A stretch of 64,000 nt of DNA, from NCBI GenBank assembly GCA_964473645.1, contig CAYYPW010000013.1:1-64000 (forward strand), read 5' to 3'. The notes under the pieces are model-generated. The model made no database searches. It had not been told where the DNA came from and was given only the letters and a program-made list of their open reading frames with translations. The number at the start of each line of letters is the position of its first letter. The stretch's first letter is position 1. Origin of the DNA: HdN1 sp964473645. GTDB lineage: Bacteria > Pseudomonadota > Gammaproteobacteria > Pseudomonadales > Ketobacteraceae. The translations under genes and the position numbers were made by a program. Positions 1 through 9,183 of this stretch are shown here, one piece after another.

Positions 1-2028
1 CGCCACGCTTCTACCCTCAAGAAGATAGCAAGTTTGTTTTATTACACAACTTTCATAAGCGATAGATTGCCGCGCATCAGAAATATGTGCGGTATCGAAC
101 TGTAATTGCCAGCAGCGGTTAAGATTGCATTCAGGCAGTTCGAACGTCAGGGCTTCGCTGTGCATATTGACCAGCAATAACACTCGCATTGTCGCGGTGG
201 GCATTTCAATACACAGACTGCGTGCGAAGGATTGCATCCAGTCGTGGTAGGCCATACGATGCCCATCGGGCCGATAAAAGTGAAAACACTGATTGATCTG
301 CTGCCATAAGGGTTGCTGCGGCACATAGATCCAGCCAAGCCGGAGTTCCCGACGCAATGCGAAAACACGCTGGGTAAACGCCAGCAACGCTGGCTGCGGG
401 GGTGGCCAGTGACACCAGCTCAGCGACGCATCCTGACAGTAAGCGTTATTGTTGCCTTGCTGAGAGCGCCCGCCCTCATCGCCATGCAACAACATGGGCA
501 CGCCCTGCGCCATCCCTAACAAGGCAATAAAATTACATTGCTGACGCAAGCGCACTTGCAACACGTCCGCGTCTTGTGTTTCACCTTCTATACCGTAATT
601 CGCACTGAAATTCTCGTCGGCACCGTCACGATTCTGCTCTCCATTGGCTTCGTTGTGCTTGCGCGCGTAAGACACCAGATCGCTCAACGTAAATCCGTCA
701 TGCGAGGTCACATAATTAATACTGGCTCGCGCCCCGGTGCCCGCCTTGCGAAACACATCCCAGGAACCGGCAAAGCGTTTGGCAAAAGCGCCCAGCTGAC
801 TTTCATCACCGCGCACAAAGCGACGCAGATCGTTGCGAAACGCATCGTTCCACTCTGACCAGCCTTCTGGGTAATGCCCCAACTGATACCCGTCGCCGCT
901 TACATCCCAGGGCTCGACTATCCACTTGCATTCCCGCAGCACCGGGTCTTGCAGAATTGCGGCCCACAAGGCATGGCAGGCATCAAAATTACCATTGCGG
1001 CGACTAAGCGCGCTGGCCAGATCAAAGCGAAAGCCATCCACGCCCATCTCCACCACCCAAAAGCGCAGACAATCCATGATGAGTTGCAAAACCACGGGTT
1101 GATCAACATCCAGGGCGTTGCCACAACCACTTTGATTGCTGAAAGTAAAAGTCTCATCGCGTGTATGCCGATAATAGCTGGCGTTATCGAGCCCACGCAG
1201 ACTCAAGGTAGGGCCACGCTCATCCCCCTCAGCGGTATGATTGAATACCACATCGAGCAACAATTCGATGCCGGCTGCGTGCAACTGCTCCGCCATCGCG
1301 CGAAACTCATGCACCGGGTCTTGCTCGGCATAGCGCGGTGTGGGCGCAAACCAGGCCACCGGATTATATCCCCAATAGTTAACCCGCCGCTGTTGCCACA
1401 AATGCAGTTCGTCGATGTAAAAATGCACGGGTAACAGCTGGATACTGGTAACGCCCAGGGCCTGATAATACTGGATCATGGCAGGATGACTTACGCCGAG
1501 GTAACGCCCGCACTGGGTGTGCGGCAGCGCAGGATGTTGCAGGGTCAAACCTTTGACATGGGCTTCATAGATTACGGTGTCTTCCCAGGCAATCTGCGGG
1601 CGTGGTTGTTGCAGCGGCGACAGCCCTTCGAGGACGCGAGCATGGGGGACATGCGCAACGCTATCTACATCGAAATCAGCATGATCAGGTGAATGACTCA
1701 AGCCGCTACTGTGCCATTGATAATGCCCCTCCACACGCACAGCATAAGGATCAAGCAACAAGCGGGAAGGATTGAAATAATGCCCGGCATCAGGGTCAAA
1801 CGGACCCTCGGCACGAAATCCATACCGCTGTCCCGCCAGGCAGCCGGGCACAAATACTTCCCAGATAAATCCGCTCATGGCATGCATGGCCAGGCGCTGG
1901 ATTTCACGCACCCCCTGCTGCGGGTGTAGCTCAAGCAAACACAACCACAACCGCCGCGCGTGCCGCGAATACACACGAAAACGCACGCCCCCCGCCTCCA
2001 CCCGCGCACCCAGCCTGGACCTACTCAC
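1..2028 (-). CDS. glgX: Glycogen debranching enzyme GlgX (3' end beyond window)
   Basis: Hydrolyses alpha-1,6 branch linkages of glycogen limit dextrins in the cytoplasm (GH13 isoamylase type). The frame is open for 676 codons from a GTG at 2028 and runs off the left edge, so only a short C-terminus is missing for a family of about 650-720 residues. The four GH13 regions are visible: DVVFNHT, DGFRFDLA (nucleophile D336), VEPWD (acid/base E372) and SHD (D444). The signature QQGNNNAYCQD follows. An N-terminal CBM48-like region precedes the barrel. The GTG start overlaps the TGA stop of eda as GTGA, which suggests translational coupling. Placement behind edd-eda suggests that glucose units released from glycogen feed the Entner-Doudoroff route (inference). 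Confidence 0.93.
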   Translation of the reverse strand, partial: MSRSRLGARVEAGGVRFRVYSRHARRLWLCLLELHPQQGVREIQRLAMHAMSGFIWEVFVPGCLAGQRYGFRAEGPFDPDAGHYFNPSRLLLDPYAVRVEGHYQWHSSGLSHSPDHADFDVDSVAHVPHARVLEGLSPLQQPRPQIAWEDTVIYEAHVKGLTLQHPALPHTQCGRYLGVSHPAMIQYYQALGVTSIQLLPVHFYIDELHLWQQRRVNYWGYNPVAWFAPTPRYAEQDPVHEFRAMAEQLHAAGIELLLDVVFNHTAEGDERGPTLSLRGLDNASYYRHTRDETFTFSNQSGCGNALDVDQPVVLQLIMDCLRFWVVEMGVDGFRFDLASALSRRNGNFDACHALWAAILQDPVLRECKWIVEPWDVSGDGYQLGHYPEGWSEWNDAFRNDLRRFVRGDESQLGAFAKRFAGSWDVFRKAGTGARASINYVTSHDGFTLSDLVSYARKHNEANGEQNRDGADENFSANYGIEGETQDADVLQVRLRQQCNFIALLGMAQGVPMLLHGDEGGRSQQGNNNAYCQDASLSWCHWPPPQPALLAFTQRVFALRRELRLGWIYVPQQPLWQQINQCFHFYRPDGHRMAYHDWMQSFARSLCIEMPTATMRVLLLVNMHSEALTFELPECNLNRCWQLQFDTAHISDARQSIAYESCVIKQTCYLLEGRSVA

Positions 2029-2666
2029 AATCGCGCGCCACCCAACGCCACCAGGCTTTGCCGGGCCAGCGCAGTGATCTCTGCCCACTGCTGCGCACGC
2101 ATTAACGTTGCCGGCGTCAACCAGGAACCCCCTACACAAGCCACATTGGAAAGTGCCAGATAATCCGCGGCGGTGTCTTGCCGAATACCACCGGTAGGAC
2201 AAAATAACGCCTCGGCGAAGGGCCCCGAAAACGCCTGCAGCGTTGCCACGCCTCCCATAGAATGCGCCGGAAAGAATTTGAACGCATCCAGCCCCGCTGC
2301 CATCGCCTGCATGATGTCACTGGCGGTTGCAACGCCCGGTATGAACGGCAAGCCATGCATGGCAGCGAGCACGGCGGGTGTTGCACCGGGGCTTAAGGCA
2401 AAACGCGCACCGGCCTGGGCAACTGATGCGATTTGCTGTGGGCGCACAATCGTGCCCGCACCCACCCACATTTCTGGCACTGCGCGCGCGATACGTTCAA
2501 TGGCACCGAGCGCAGCCGGTGTGCGCAGTGTAATTTCGATAACGTTAATACCACCGGCCAGCAGCGCTTCTGCGAGTGGAACTGCATGTTCTGCCGCGTC
2601 GATGTTGACCACCGGCATCAAGGGGCAACGGCTAAGCACGTCGCGGGCGGTGAGTGGCGCTGTCAT
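2025..2666 (-). CDS. eda: KDPG/KHG aldolase Eda
   Basis: 2-keto-3-deoxy-6-phosphogluconate aldolase, 213 residues, the last step of the Entner-Doudoroff pathway, giving pyruvate and glyceraldehyde 3-phosphate. The class I aldolase residues are present: EITLRT with E44, R48 and T49, and the Schiff-base lysine K130 in DAFKFFPA. PTGGIR, a phosphate-binding loop, follows. Length is typical of the family. It lies 62 bp downstream of edd on the same strand and its stop codon overlaps the glgX start by 4 bp, so edd-eda-glgX probably form one transcript. No odd feature is seen. Confidence 0.96.
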   Translation of the reverse strand: MTAPLTARDVLSRCPLMPVVNIDAAEHAVPLAEALLAGGINVIEITLRTPAALGAIERIARAVPEMWVGAGTIVRPQQIASVAQAGARFALSPGATPAVLAAMHGLPFIPGVATASDIMQAMAAGLDAFKFFPAHSMGGVATLQAFSGPFAEALFCPTGGIRQDTAADYLALSNVACVGGSWLTPATLMRAQQWAEITALARQSLVALGGARL

Positions 2667-2728
2667 GGGTAAACCTCACGTTCAACGGAATGGACAATAG
2701 CCTATAGAAGATGGCGTTACGATGACAT

Positions 2729-4558
2729 TCAGTCATCAAATAAAAATGACGCGCCTTCAGAGGCGTCACTCATTTGTGCACGCAGGTGGGCAAACAGCTC
2801 CCGCCCCAAGCCCTCTTGTTCCGGCGCCGGAATCACCGGTTCACGTGCATTAAACTCATGGGCGGGAACATGCACTTCAAGGCGGTTGGCGGCGGCATCC
2901 AAACATATTTCATCGCCGTCACGGATGCAGGCGATCATGCCCCCGGCAACGGCTTCGGGGCTGACGTGAATGGCAGCGGGCACTTTTCCCGACGCACCTG
3001 ACATGCGGCCATCGGTGACTAACGCGACACGAAAGCCGCGTTCCTGCAAAACCCCCAGGCTGGGCGTTAATTTGTGCAATTCCGGCATGCCGCAGGCGCG
3101 AGGCCCCTGCCCCGGTAAAACCACCACGCAATCCTGGTTCAAATGGCCTTGTTCGAAGGCGCGCAAGACCGCTTCTTGGGAGTAAAACACGCGGGCGGGA
3201 GCGGTAATGTTCCAGCGATCGGCAGCAACGGCAGACACCTTGATCACCGCCTGGCCGATATTGCCTTGCAACAAGCGCAAGCCCCCTTCTGTTTGAAACG
3301 GCGCTGTAACGGGGCGCAATATCGTGGAATCGCGACTCTGCACGGGCGCGTCGCGCCACACAAGCTTATCGTTATCGAGCTGCGGTACTTGGCAATAGTG
3401 TGCCAGGCCTTGTCCGGCAACTGTCATCACACCCTCATGCAATAAACCGGCACTGCGCAATTGCGCAATGACAAACGTCATGCCGCCCGCGGCATGAAAT
3501 TGATTGATATCGGCCTCACCATTGGGATAAACGCGCGCAATGAGTGGCACAATGGCGCTGAGTGCAGCCATGTCATGCCAGGTAATACGGATTCCCGCTG
3601 CCCGCGCGATGGCTATCAAATGCAGCGTGTGATTGGTGGACCCCCCGGTGGCCAACAAGCCCACCAGCGCATTGACCAGGCTTTTTTCGGTAACGATATG
3701 CATCAGCGGCGAAGGGCGACCGGCTGCAGAATAAAACGGCACTGACTGTAACGCGGCTTTTACGGCGGCACGTGTCAATGCTTCACGCAACGGCGTGTGA
3801 GGGTTGACGAAAGAACTGCCGGGTAACTGCAGCCCCATAATCTCCATCAGCATCTGATTGCTGTTGGCGGTGCCGTAAAATGTGCAGGTACCTGCGCTGT
3901 GATACGACTTTTGTTCGACGGCAAATAAATCGTCTTGCGAGGCCAACCCTTCGGCATAACGCTGCCGTACACGATTTTTTTCGCTGTTCGACAAGCCGGT
4001 GGGCATGGGGCCTGCAGGCACGAAGACTACTGGCAAAAAGCCAAAACGCAGGGCACCGATCAGCAAGCCCGGCACAATTTTATCGCAAATACCCAGGCAC
4101 AACGCCGCATCAAACATGTCGTGTGACAAGGCAATGACGGTCGACAGGGCAATAACGTCGCGGCTAAGTAAACTGAGATCCATGCCCGCGAGACCCTGCG
4201 TTATTCCGTCGCACATCGCGGGTACGCCACCAGCCACTTGTGCGGTCGCCCCTTGCAAGGCGGCTTCGTTTTTTATCAGCGCTGGATAGGTGCCATACGG
4301 TTGGTGAGCCGACAACATGTCGTTGTAGGCGGTGACAATGCCGAGATTGGGTTTTTCCTGGCGGGCAAGCAACGATTTTTCAGCGGGTTCGCTGGCGGCA
4401 ATGCCATGCGCATAGTTTGCGCAGGGCAGCTCACGACGACGGGGGTGAATCGAAGCCTGACGTTGCATGAGGGCCAGATAGGCCTCGCGGGTAGAGGCCG
4501 AGCGCGCCTCAATGCGGGCGGTAACGTCCTGAATAGTCGGGTGCAAAGGCGTGGCCAT
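2729..4558 (-). CDS. edd: 6-phosphogluconate dehydratase Edd
   Basis: Converts 6-phosphogluconate to KDPG, the first committed step of the Entner-Doudoroff pathway. It is 609 residues, full length for the IlvD/Edd family. Cysteines expected to hold the iron-sulfur cluster are seen at C116 (AMCDGIT), C158 (CLGICDK) and C225 (GTCTFYGTANSN). The C-terminal GRMSGASGK segment, typical of the family, is present. The gene follows a Crp/Fnr-type regulator (118-bp gap) and precedes eda, all on one strand. Zwf and Pgl, which make the substrate, are not in this window. Confidence 0.96.
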   Translation of the reverse strand: MATPLHPTIQDVTARIEARSASTREAYLALMQRQASIHPRRRELPCANYAHGIAASEPAEKSLLARQEKPNLGIVTAYNDMLSAHQPYGTYPALIKNEAALQGATAQVAGGVPAMCDGITQGLAGMDLSLLSRDVIALSTVIALSHDMFDAALCLGICDKIVPGLLIGALRFGFLPVVFVPAGPMPTGLSNSEKNRVRQRYAEGLASQDDLFAVEQKSYHSAGTCTFYGTANSNQMLMEIMGLQLPGSSFVNPHTPLREALTRAAVKAALQSVPFYSAAGRPSPLMHIVTEKSLVNALVGLLATGGSTNHTLHLIAIARAAGIRITWHDMAALSAIVPLIARVYPNGEADINQFHAAGGMTFVIAQLRSAGLLHEGVMTVAGQGLAHYCQVPQLDNDKLVWRDAPVQSRDSTILRPVTAPFQTEGGLRLLQGNIGQAVIKVSAVAADRWNITAPARVFYSQEAVLRAFEQGHLNQDCVVVLPGQGPRACGMPELHKLTPSLGVLQERGFRVALVTDGRMSGASGKVPAAIHVSPEAVAGGMIACIRDGDEICLDAAANRLEVHVPAHEFNAREPVIPAPEQEGLGRELFAHLRAQMSDASEGASFLFDD

Positions 4559-4676
4559 GGGCGGGTCCCGGTGCTAACGGATTTCCCCCTAGTGTAGACC
4601 AGTTAGCTTTGGCTTTGGCAACAGTGTCTTGGGGATTTGCGCCATGCGAAGACGCAATGGGCCGGGACGCCACTTA

Positions 4677-5387
4677 TCATGCACCATTGTCGCGCCCTGC
4701 CTCTCGCAAGCCGTCGAGATCGAGCACTTCCAATTCGCGGTAATTGAGCTTTAGCAGTCCTTGCGCTTCAAACTGGCGCAACACCTGATTAATGGTTTGG
4801 CGTGACAGTGACAACATGGCGGCCAATTGTTCCTGCGGCAATGGCAGCACTCGACGACTGCGATCAGTGAATTCGCCGGAGCCTTCGGCCATGAACACCA
4901 GGCGTCGGGCAACCCGTTGCGACGCGGTGAGCAGTGCGGCATCTTCGATGGCGACAAAGGCATAACGCATTTTGTAAGTGAGCAACAATCCAAACCAACG
5001 CCACCATCCGGGGTTTTCTGCCAGCAGGGTTTCGAGGCTGTTGCGCGGCACATTCAGCACCACGGTTGGCTGCATGGCAATGGCATCATGAGTGCGCTCA
5101 AGACCGTCGAACAAGGCGATTTCACCGATCCAACTATAGGGCTCGACAACGGTCAATAGCGCCTCCTTTCCGGCGGGGGTGCTGCCGGTAATGCGCAGCG
5201 CGCCCTTCACCACGCAAAAAATGCCGTCAAAGGCATCCCCACGCGAAAATAATACTTGCTGGGGCGCCAATGTTTTCAACTGCGCATCGGCCAACAGGGC
5301 TTGCTGCATGGCATCGGGCAGCACGGAAAACCAGCGACCGGTTTTGATGGCCGTCATGTAGTGTTGCGGGTGGGCAAGGGTGGCCAT
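4677..5387 (-). CDS. Crp/Fnr-family transcriptional regulator
   Basis: 236 residues. Residues about 20-140 form a cyclic-nucleotide-binding-type beta-roll, with the phosphate-binding-like segment GEIALFDGLERTHDAIA. The C-terminal Crp-type winged helix contains LPLPQEQLAAMLSLSRQT as helix-turn-helix. There is no N-terminal cysteine cluster, so an Fnr-like iron-sulfur sensor is unlikely. Whether it binds cAMP cannot be decided, since the Arg-Ser pair of E. coli Crp reads Arg-Thr here. It lies directly upstream of edd-eda-glgX on the same strand and is therefore a candidate local regulator of sugar catabolism (inference). Confidence 0.85.
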   Translation of the reverse strand: MATLAHPQHYMTAIKTGRWFSVLPDAMQQALLADAQLKTLAPQQVLFSRGDAFDGIFCVVKGALRITGSTPAGKEALLTVVEPYSWIGEIALFDGLERTHDAIAMQPTVVLNVPRNSLETLLAENPGWWRWFGLLLTYKMRYAFVAIEDAALLTASQRVARRLVFMAEGSGEFTDRSRRVLPLPQEQLAAMLSLSRQTINQVLRQFEAQGLLKLNYRELEVLDLDGLREAGRDNGA

Positions 5388-5538
5388 GAATTTGCTTGTC
5401 GATCTCCATGCCTGGTAGGTGTGGCTGCCGTGTAGACGCTGAGTTCAAGTGTCGAAGATACCCATGGGACGGTCAAGCCAGGTCTGCACTGGCTGCGCTA
5501 ATGCTTTGTTACGCTCGATGTTTTGCATTCTATGCGCG

Positions 5539-5567
5539 TTGACATTTTCGTGCTGCCTCGTTAGAAG
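5539..5567 (+). promoter_or_regulatory. Candidate sigma-70 promoter of cstA
   Basis: A perfect -35 box TTGACA (5539-5544), a 17-bp spacer and a -10 box TAGAAG (5562-5567, 4 of 6 consensus bases) lie 66 bp upstream of the cstA start. A strong ribosome-binding site (AAGGGGA) precedes the ATG. Sequence match only; no transcript data. Confidence 0.55.
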
Positions 5568-5633
5568 TGGCATGCAGTTGCCTGCAGGGCATCGCTCGTT
5601 CAGATAAAGGCATATTTATAAAAAGGGGATTTC

Positions 5634-7706
5634 ATGAACAACGGCATTATCCGCACGCTGCTTTGGGCAAGCGTGGCCGTGTTGGGGGCTTCAGCGGTGG
5701 GCGGTATTGCCTTGCACCGGGGCGAATCAATCAACGCGCTCTGGTTTATCACGGCCGCAGTTTGCGTTTATGCCCTTGCCTATCGGTTTTACAGCTCCTG
5801 GATTGCGGCCAAGGTGTTGCTGATAGACCCAAGCCGCGCGACCCCGGCCGAGCGCATCAATGATGGGCGTGATTATGTGCCCACCAATCGCTGGGTAGTG
5901 TTTGGGCATCATTTCGCCGCGATTGCTGGCCCCGGCCCGTTGATTGGCCCGACGTTGGCAGCGCAATTCGGCTATTTACCGGGTACGTTGTGGATACTGA
6001 TAGGCTCGGTGTTGGGGGGTTGCATACAAGACATGTGCATTCTGTTTTTCTCGACGCGTCGTAACGGTCGCAGTCTAGGGCAGATGGCGCGCGACGAATT
6101 GGGGCCCATTGGCGGCGCGGCTGCTTTGATGGGCACGCTGCTGATCATGATCATACTGATTGCCGTGCTGGGGCTGGTGGTGGTCAATGCCATGAAAAAC
6201 AGCCCGTGGGCAACGTCGACCGTGGTGGCGACCATTCCTGTCGCAATTGTGATCGGGCTTTATATGCGCCATTTGCGCCCGGGGCGCGTGCTGGAAGGTT
6301 CGCTGCTGGGAGTGGCGCTGTTGTTGTTTTCGGTGGTCGGGGGTGGCTGGATCGATCAGAACGAAACCTTGCGCGAGTATTTCAATCATTCCGGTTTGCC
6401 ACTGGCGTGGGGCGTTATCCTCTATGGATTTTTAGCAGCGGTATTACCGGTGTGGTTGTTGCTGGCGCCACGCGACTATCTATCGACCTTTATGAAGCTG
6501 GGCACGGTAATTCTGTTGGCCGTGGCGATTATCATTTTGCGGCCTGAGGTAAAAATGCCGGCGCTCACGCAATTTGTCGACGGTACCGGGCCGATTTTTG
6601 CCGGTAATTTATTTCCTTTTGTGTTTATTACGATTGCCTGTGGTGCTATATCGGGTTTCCACTCGTTGATTGCCTCGGGCACCACGCCCAAGTTGCTGGC
6701 GAATGAGCGCGATATTCCCATGATTGGTTATGGCGGTATGGTGTTGGAATCGTTTGTGGCGATCATGGCGTTGATCGCTGCAACGGTGTTAGAGCCGGGT
6801 ATTTATTTTGCCATCAACAGCCCGGCGGGTGTGGTCGGCGCGTTGCCGGCCGATGCAGTGGCGACGATTACATCCTGGGGCTTTCCGGTGACGGTGGAGC
6901 AAATGAATGCGTTGGCTAAATCCATGGGCGAAGCCACGCTGTTTGCGCGTACCGGGGGTGCGCCGTCGCTGGCGGTGGGCATGGCCAGTATTTTTGGTTC
7001 GGCCTTTGGGCAACATCTGCTGGCCTTGTGGTATCACTTTGCGATCATGTTCGAAGCGGTATTTATATTGACGACGCTGGATGCGGGCACTCGGGTCGGG
7101 CGTTTCATGTTGCAGGATATGCTGGGGAATATTTGGCCCAAGCTGGGTGAAACTTCGTGGACGCCGTCAGTTTTGCTGACAAGCGGGATGGTCGTCGCGG
7201 GGTGGGGCTATTTTCTATATATCGGGGTGATTGATCCCAATGGCGGGGTGAATATTCTCTGGCCGTTGTTTGGTATTTCAAACCAGATGTTGGCTGCGAT
7301 TGCTTTGTGTGTGGCGACGGGGATTCTGATCAAGAGTGGTCGGCTGAAATATGCATGGGTTACAGGGGCACCGTTATTATGGTTGGCCATTATTACGACG
7401 ACGGCGGTTTTTCAGAAAATTACCAGTGATGACCCGCGTATTGGCTTTTTTGCGGCGGCCAATGATTTGTCGAGCAAGTTGGCAGCGGGGGTGTTGCCGC
7501 CTGAGAAGGCGGCGGTGGCGCCGCAATTGATTTTTAATCAGCAGTTGGATGCGTGGTTGGCGCTGTTGTTTGCGAGTTTGTTGTGGATCATTATTTTTGA
7601 CATGTTGCGTATGGCGAGTCGCCATTTGCGGGGGTTGTCGGTGCCGGCGTCGGCGGAGGCGCCGCATGTGACGACTCAGCTTGAGGCACAGTGGGTGAGG
7701 GATTGA
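5634..7706 (+). CDS. cstA: Carbon starvation protein CstA (pyruvate/peptide permease)
   Basis: 690-residue inner-membrane protein of the CstA family, known for uptake of pyruvate and implicated in peptide uptake in enterobacteria. The N-terminal family block is clear (AYRFYSSWIAAKVL, DGRDYVPTNRWVVFGHHF, IAGPGPLIGP), followed by many hydrophobic segments through the whole length. The ATG is preceded by AAGGGGA. The gene ends in TGATG, with its stop overlapping the start of the YbdD-like gene by one base, the usual arrangement for this transporter pair. No BtsSR-type sensor pair is nearby. Confidence 0.95.
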   Translation: MNNGIIRTLLWASVAVLGASAVGGIALHRGESINALWFITAAVCVYALAYRFYSSWIAAKVLLIDPSRATPAERINDGRDYVPTNRWVVFGHHFAAIAGPGPLIGPTLAAQFGYLPGTLWILIGSVLGGCIQDMCILFFSTRRNGRSLGQMARDELGPIGGAAALMGTLLIMIILIAVLGLVVVNAMKNSPWATSTVVATIPVAIVIGLYMRHLRPGRVLEGSLLGVALLLFSVVGGGWIDQNETLREYFNHSGLPLAWGVILYGFLAAVLPVWLLLAPRDYLSTFMKLGTVILLAVAIIILRPEVKMPALTQFVDGTGPIFAGNLFPFVFITIACGAISGFHSLIASGTTPKLLANERDIPMIGYGGMVLESFVAIMALIAATVLEPGIYFAINSPAGVVGALPADAVATITSWGFPVTVEQMNALAKSMGEATLFARTGGAPSLAVGMASIFGSAFGQHLLALWYHFAIMFEAVFILTTLDAGTRVGRFMLQDMLGNIWPKLGETSWTPSVLLTSGMVVAGWGYFLYIGVIDPNGGVNILWPLFGISNQMLAAIALCVATGILIKSGRLKYAWVTGAPLLWLAIITTTAVFQKITSDDPRIGFFAAANDLSSKLAAGVLPPEKAAVAPQLIFNQQLDAWLALLFASLLWIIIFDMLRMASRHLRGLSVPASAEAPHVTTQLEAQWVRD

Positions 7707-7900
7707 TGATGTTGGAGTCTTTGCGTTTTTCGCTGGCGGAGGCTTGGCGGTTTTTGCGGCGGTTGTCGGGGGATGATGCGTATGAGCGTTATTTGGTTCA
7801 TCATGCGCAGGCGCATCCGGGGGATAGGCCGTTGTGTCGGAAGGCTTTTTTTAAGCGGGAGCAGGATCGGAAGTGGGGGGGGATTCGGCGGTGTTGTTAG
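7706..7900 (+). CDS. YbdD/YjiX-family small protein, CstA partner
   Basis: 64-residue protein beginning MMLESLRFSL at the ATG overlapping the cstA stop by one base (TGATG). It carries the family's short YLVHH/HPGD core, an R-E-Q-rich stretch and the characteristic GG-x-RCC C-terminus. Proteins of this family (DUF466) are almost always encoded just after a CstA-type transporter; a role in transporter function is suggested in the literature but the mechanism is not visible here. A further in-frame ATG at 7709 is equally possible as start. Confidence 0.9.
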   Translation: MMLESLRFSLAEAWRFLRRLSGDDAYERYLVHHAQAHPGDRPLCRKAFFKREQDRKWGGIRRCC

Positions 7901-7922
7901 TGTTCTGACCTTGATCAACCAA

Positions 7923-7965
7923 GGAGTATCGTGGTGTTTCGTTTATGGAAACGCCACGATACTCC
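7923..7965. terminator. Long hairpin after cstA-ybdD
   Basis: Arms 7923-7940 and 7948-7965 pair at 17 of 18 positions around a loop of about 7 bases. It starts 22 bp after the ybdD stop, so it may act as terminator or mRNA end stabiliser, although no T-run follows. The right arm contains GGAAACGCC, the same words that open the core of the larger repeat immediately downstream, so it may be an internally deleted member of that family. Confidence 0.55.
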
Positions 7966-7969
7966 CAAA

Positions 7970-8077
7970 GGGCTTTAGTGGGGTGTTGGTTCTGGAAACG
8001 CCGCAAGTACTTCCCTGTAGGCTCGACGCCGGCATCCCTGCCGGCGACGTTCCAGAACCAACACCCCACTAAAGCCC
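7970..8077. repeat. Palindromic repeat element, copy A
   Basis: Perfect 28-bp inverted repeats (7970-7997 and 8050-8077) enclose 52 bases that hold a second perfect 8-bp stem (CGCCGGCA / TGCCGGCG with a 4-base loop). The core from 7994 to 8053 matches the reverse complement of the element at 18390-18497 at 54 of 60 positions. The two bases that differ inside the inner stem differ as a pair, keeping the stem. The remainder of 7901-8268 up to the next gene shows only a short C-rich stretch (8212-8226). Confidence 0.8.
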
Positions 8078-8268
8078 CCCCCGCAACATCAGTGGTTGCC
8101 GATGCTCTTGGGCAAAGGGGGTAGTCAGTTGGCAAATATGTGTGAGGTGCCTGTACTCGGGTCGCCGGCTGGCACCGTGGTATGTGTAGGTTGTTTTTAC
8201 TATCGCCCCATCCCCTCCCCTTGCGGCAGAATCCAAAGACCCCATAAAAAGAAGCTGCAGGTCTTTGC

Positions 8269-9183
8269 ATGAAAGCCAATCACACGCTCTCACCTACTCC
8301 ATTGGCGAATGAAGATCGTTTCAACGCCCCGTTTTTTAAGCGTTTTACCCTGCGTTATCGGGATCAGCCTTTGCGTCTTTCGCCTGAGATTGAGCGGCGT
8401 TACCAATTTCCAACGTTTTATGGGGACGTGACCTGTGCTCAGGCTATTTTTTTATGTGATTACGCGAAAGCAGAGGCGTTGATGCCGCACCCGTCGGTGA
8501 AGCCGTTACGTATGCCCGGGGGGCGTTCGGTGGTGGCGTTGGCCTGCTACATCTATCGTAACGTGATGAATGTGGGGCCATATAACGAAATCGCCATGAC
8601 CATTCCGGTGCGTTTGGGATCTGCGGTCAATGTGCCGGTGTTGCCTTTGTTGGTGCCATGGTTCAAGGATTTCGGTTATTACGTTTTCAATATGCCGGTG
8701 ACGTCGAAAGAAAACTGTATTCGTGGCAACGATATCTGGGGGTTGCCGAAGGTGGTGCATGATATTGAGATTCGGAGTAGCGGCGGTGTGTGTGAAACGG
8801 TTGCCTGCGATGAGCAAGGGAATGAATATATAAAATTGCGCGTGCCTACTGACGGTACGCCTCAGCGATTTGATACGCAGGCGCATATTTACTCACGGTT
8901 GGGGCAACAGTTTTTGCAGAGTGAAACGTATTTTGATGGGATATTTAATGTCACCAAAAACATGAATGTGTTGTGGCAGAAAAACAAGAGTACGGATTCG
9001 CCTATCCTGACGCTGGGCCAAGGTCAATATGCCGATCAGTTGCGTGCGCTGGGGATTGAACCGGTGCCTTTGCAAACGCGTTATGCCGAGCGTATGAATG
9101 CGTGCTTTGATTTGCCGAATCGTGATTTTATTGCGCCTTTTCAGTTTGGCGATGCGGGTATGGGGGTGAGCGCTCATGGCTAA
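8269..9183 (+). CDS. Acetoacetate decarboxylase-family protein
   Basis: 304 residues of the ADC-like fold. The sequence GNDIWGLPKVVHDIEI places a lysine (K161) where the Schiff-base lysine of acetoacetate decarboxylase lies, and GPYNE supplies the conserved glutamate about 54 residues upstream. This supports an active Schiff-base enzyme acting on a beta-keto acid or related substrate, but family members also include aldolase-dehydratases, so the reaction is not fixed. Its end overlaps the start of a ketopantoate-reductase-like gene by 8 bp, so the two proteins are very likely made together. No known pathway containing this pair is recognised. Confidence 0.8.
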   Translation: MKANHTLSPTPLANEDRFNAPFFKRFTLRYRDQPLRLSPEIERRYQFPTFYGDVTCAQAIFLCDYAKAEALMPHPSVKPLRMPGGRSVVALACYIYRNVMNVGPYNEIAMTIPVRLGSAVNVPVLPLLVPWFKDFGYYVFNMPVTSKENCIRGNDIWGLPKVVHDIEIRSSGGVCETVACDEQGNEYIKLRVPTDGTPQRFDTQAHIYSRLGQQFLQSETYFDGIFNVTKNMNVLWQKNKSTDSPILTLGQGQYADQLRALGIEPVPLQTRYAERMNACFDLPNRDFIAPFQFGDAGMGVSAHG

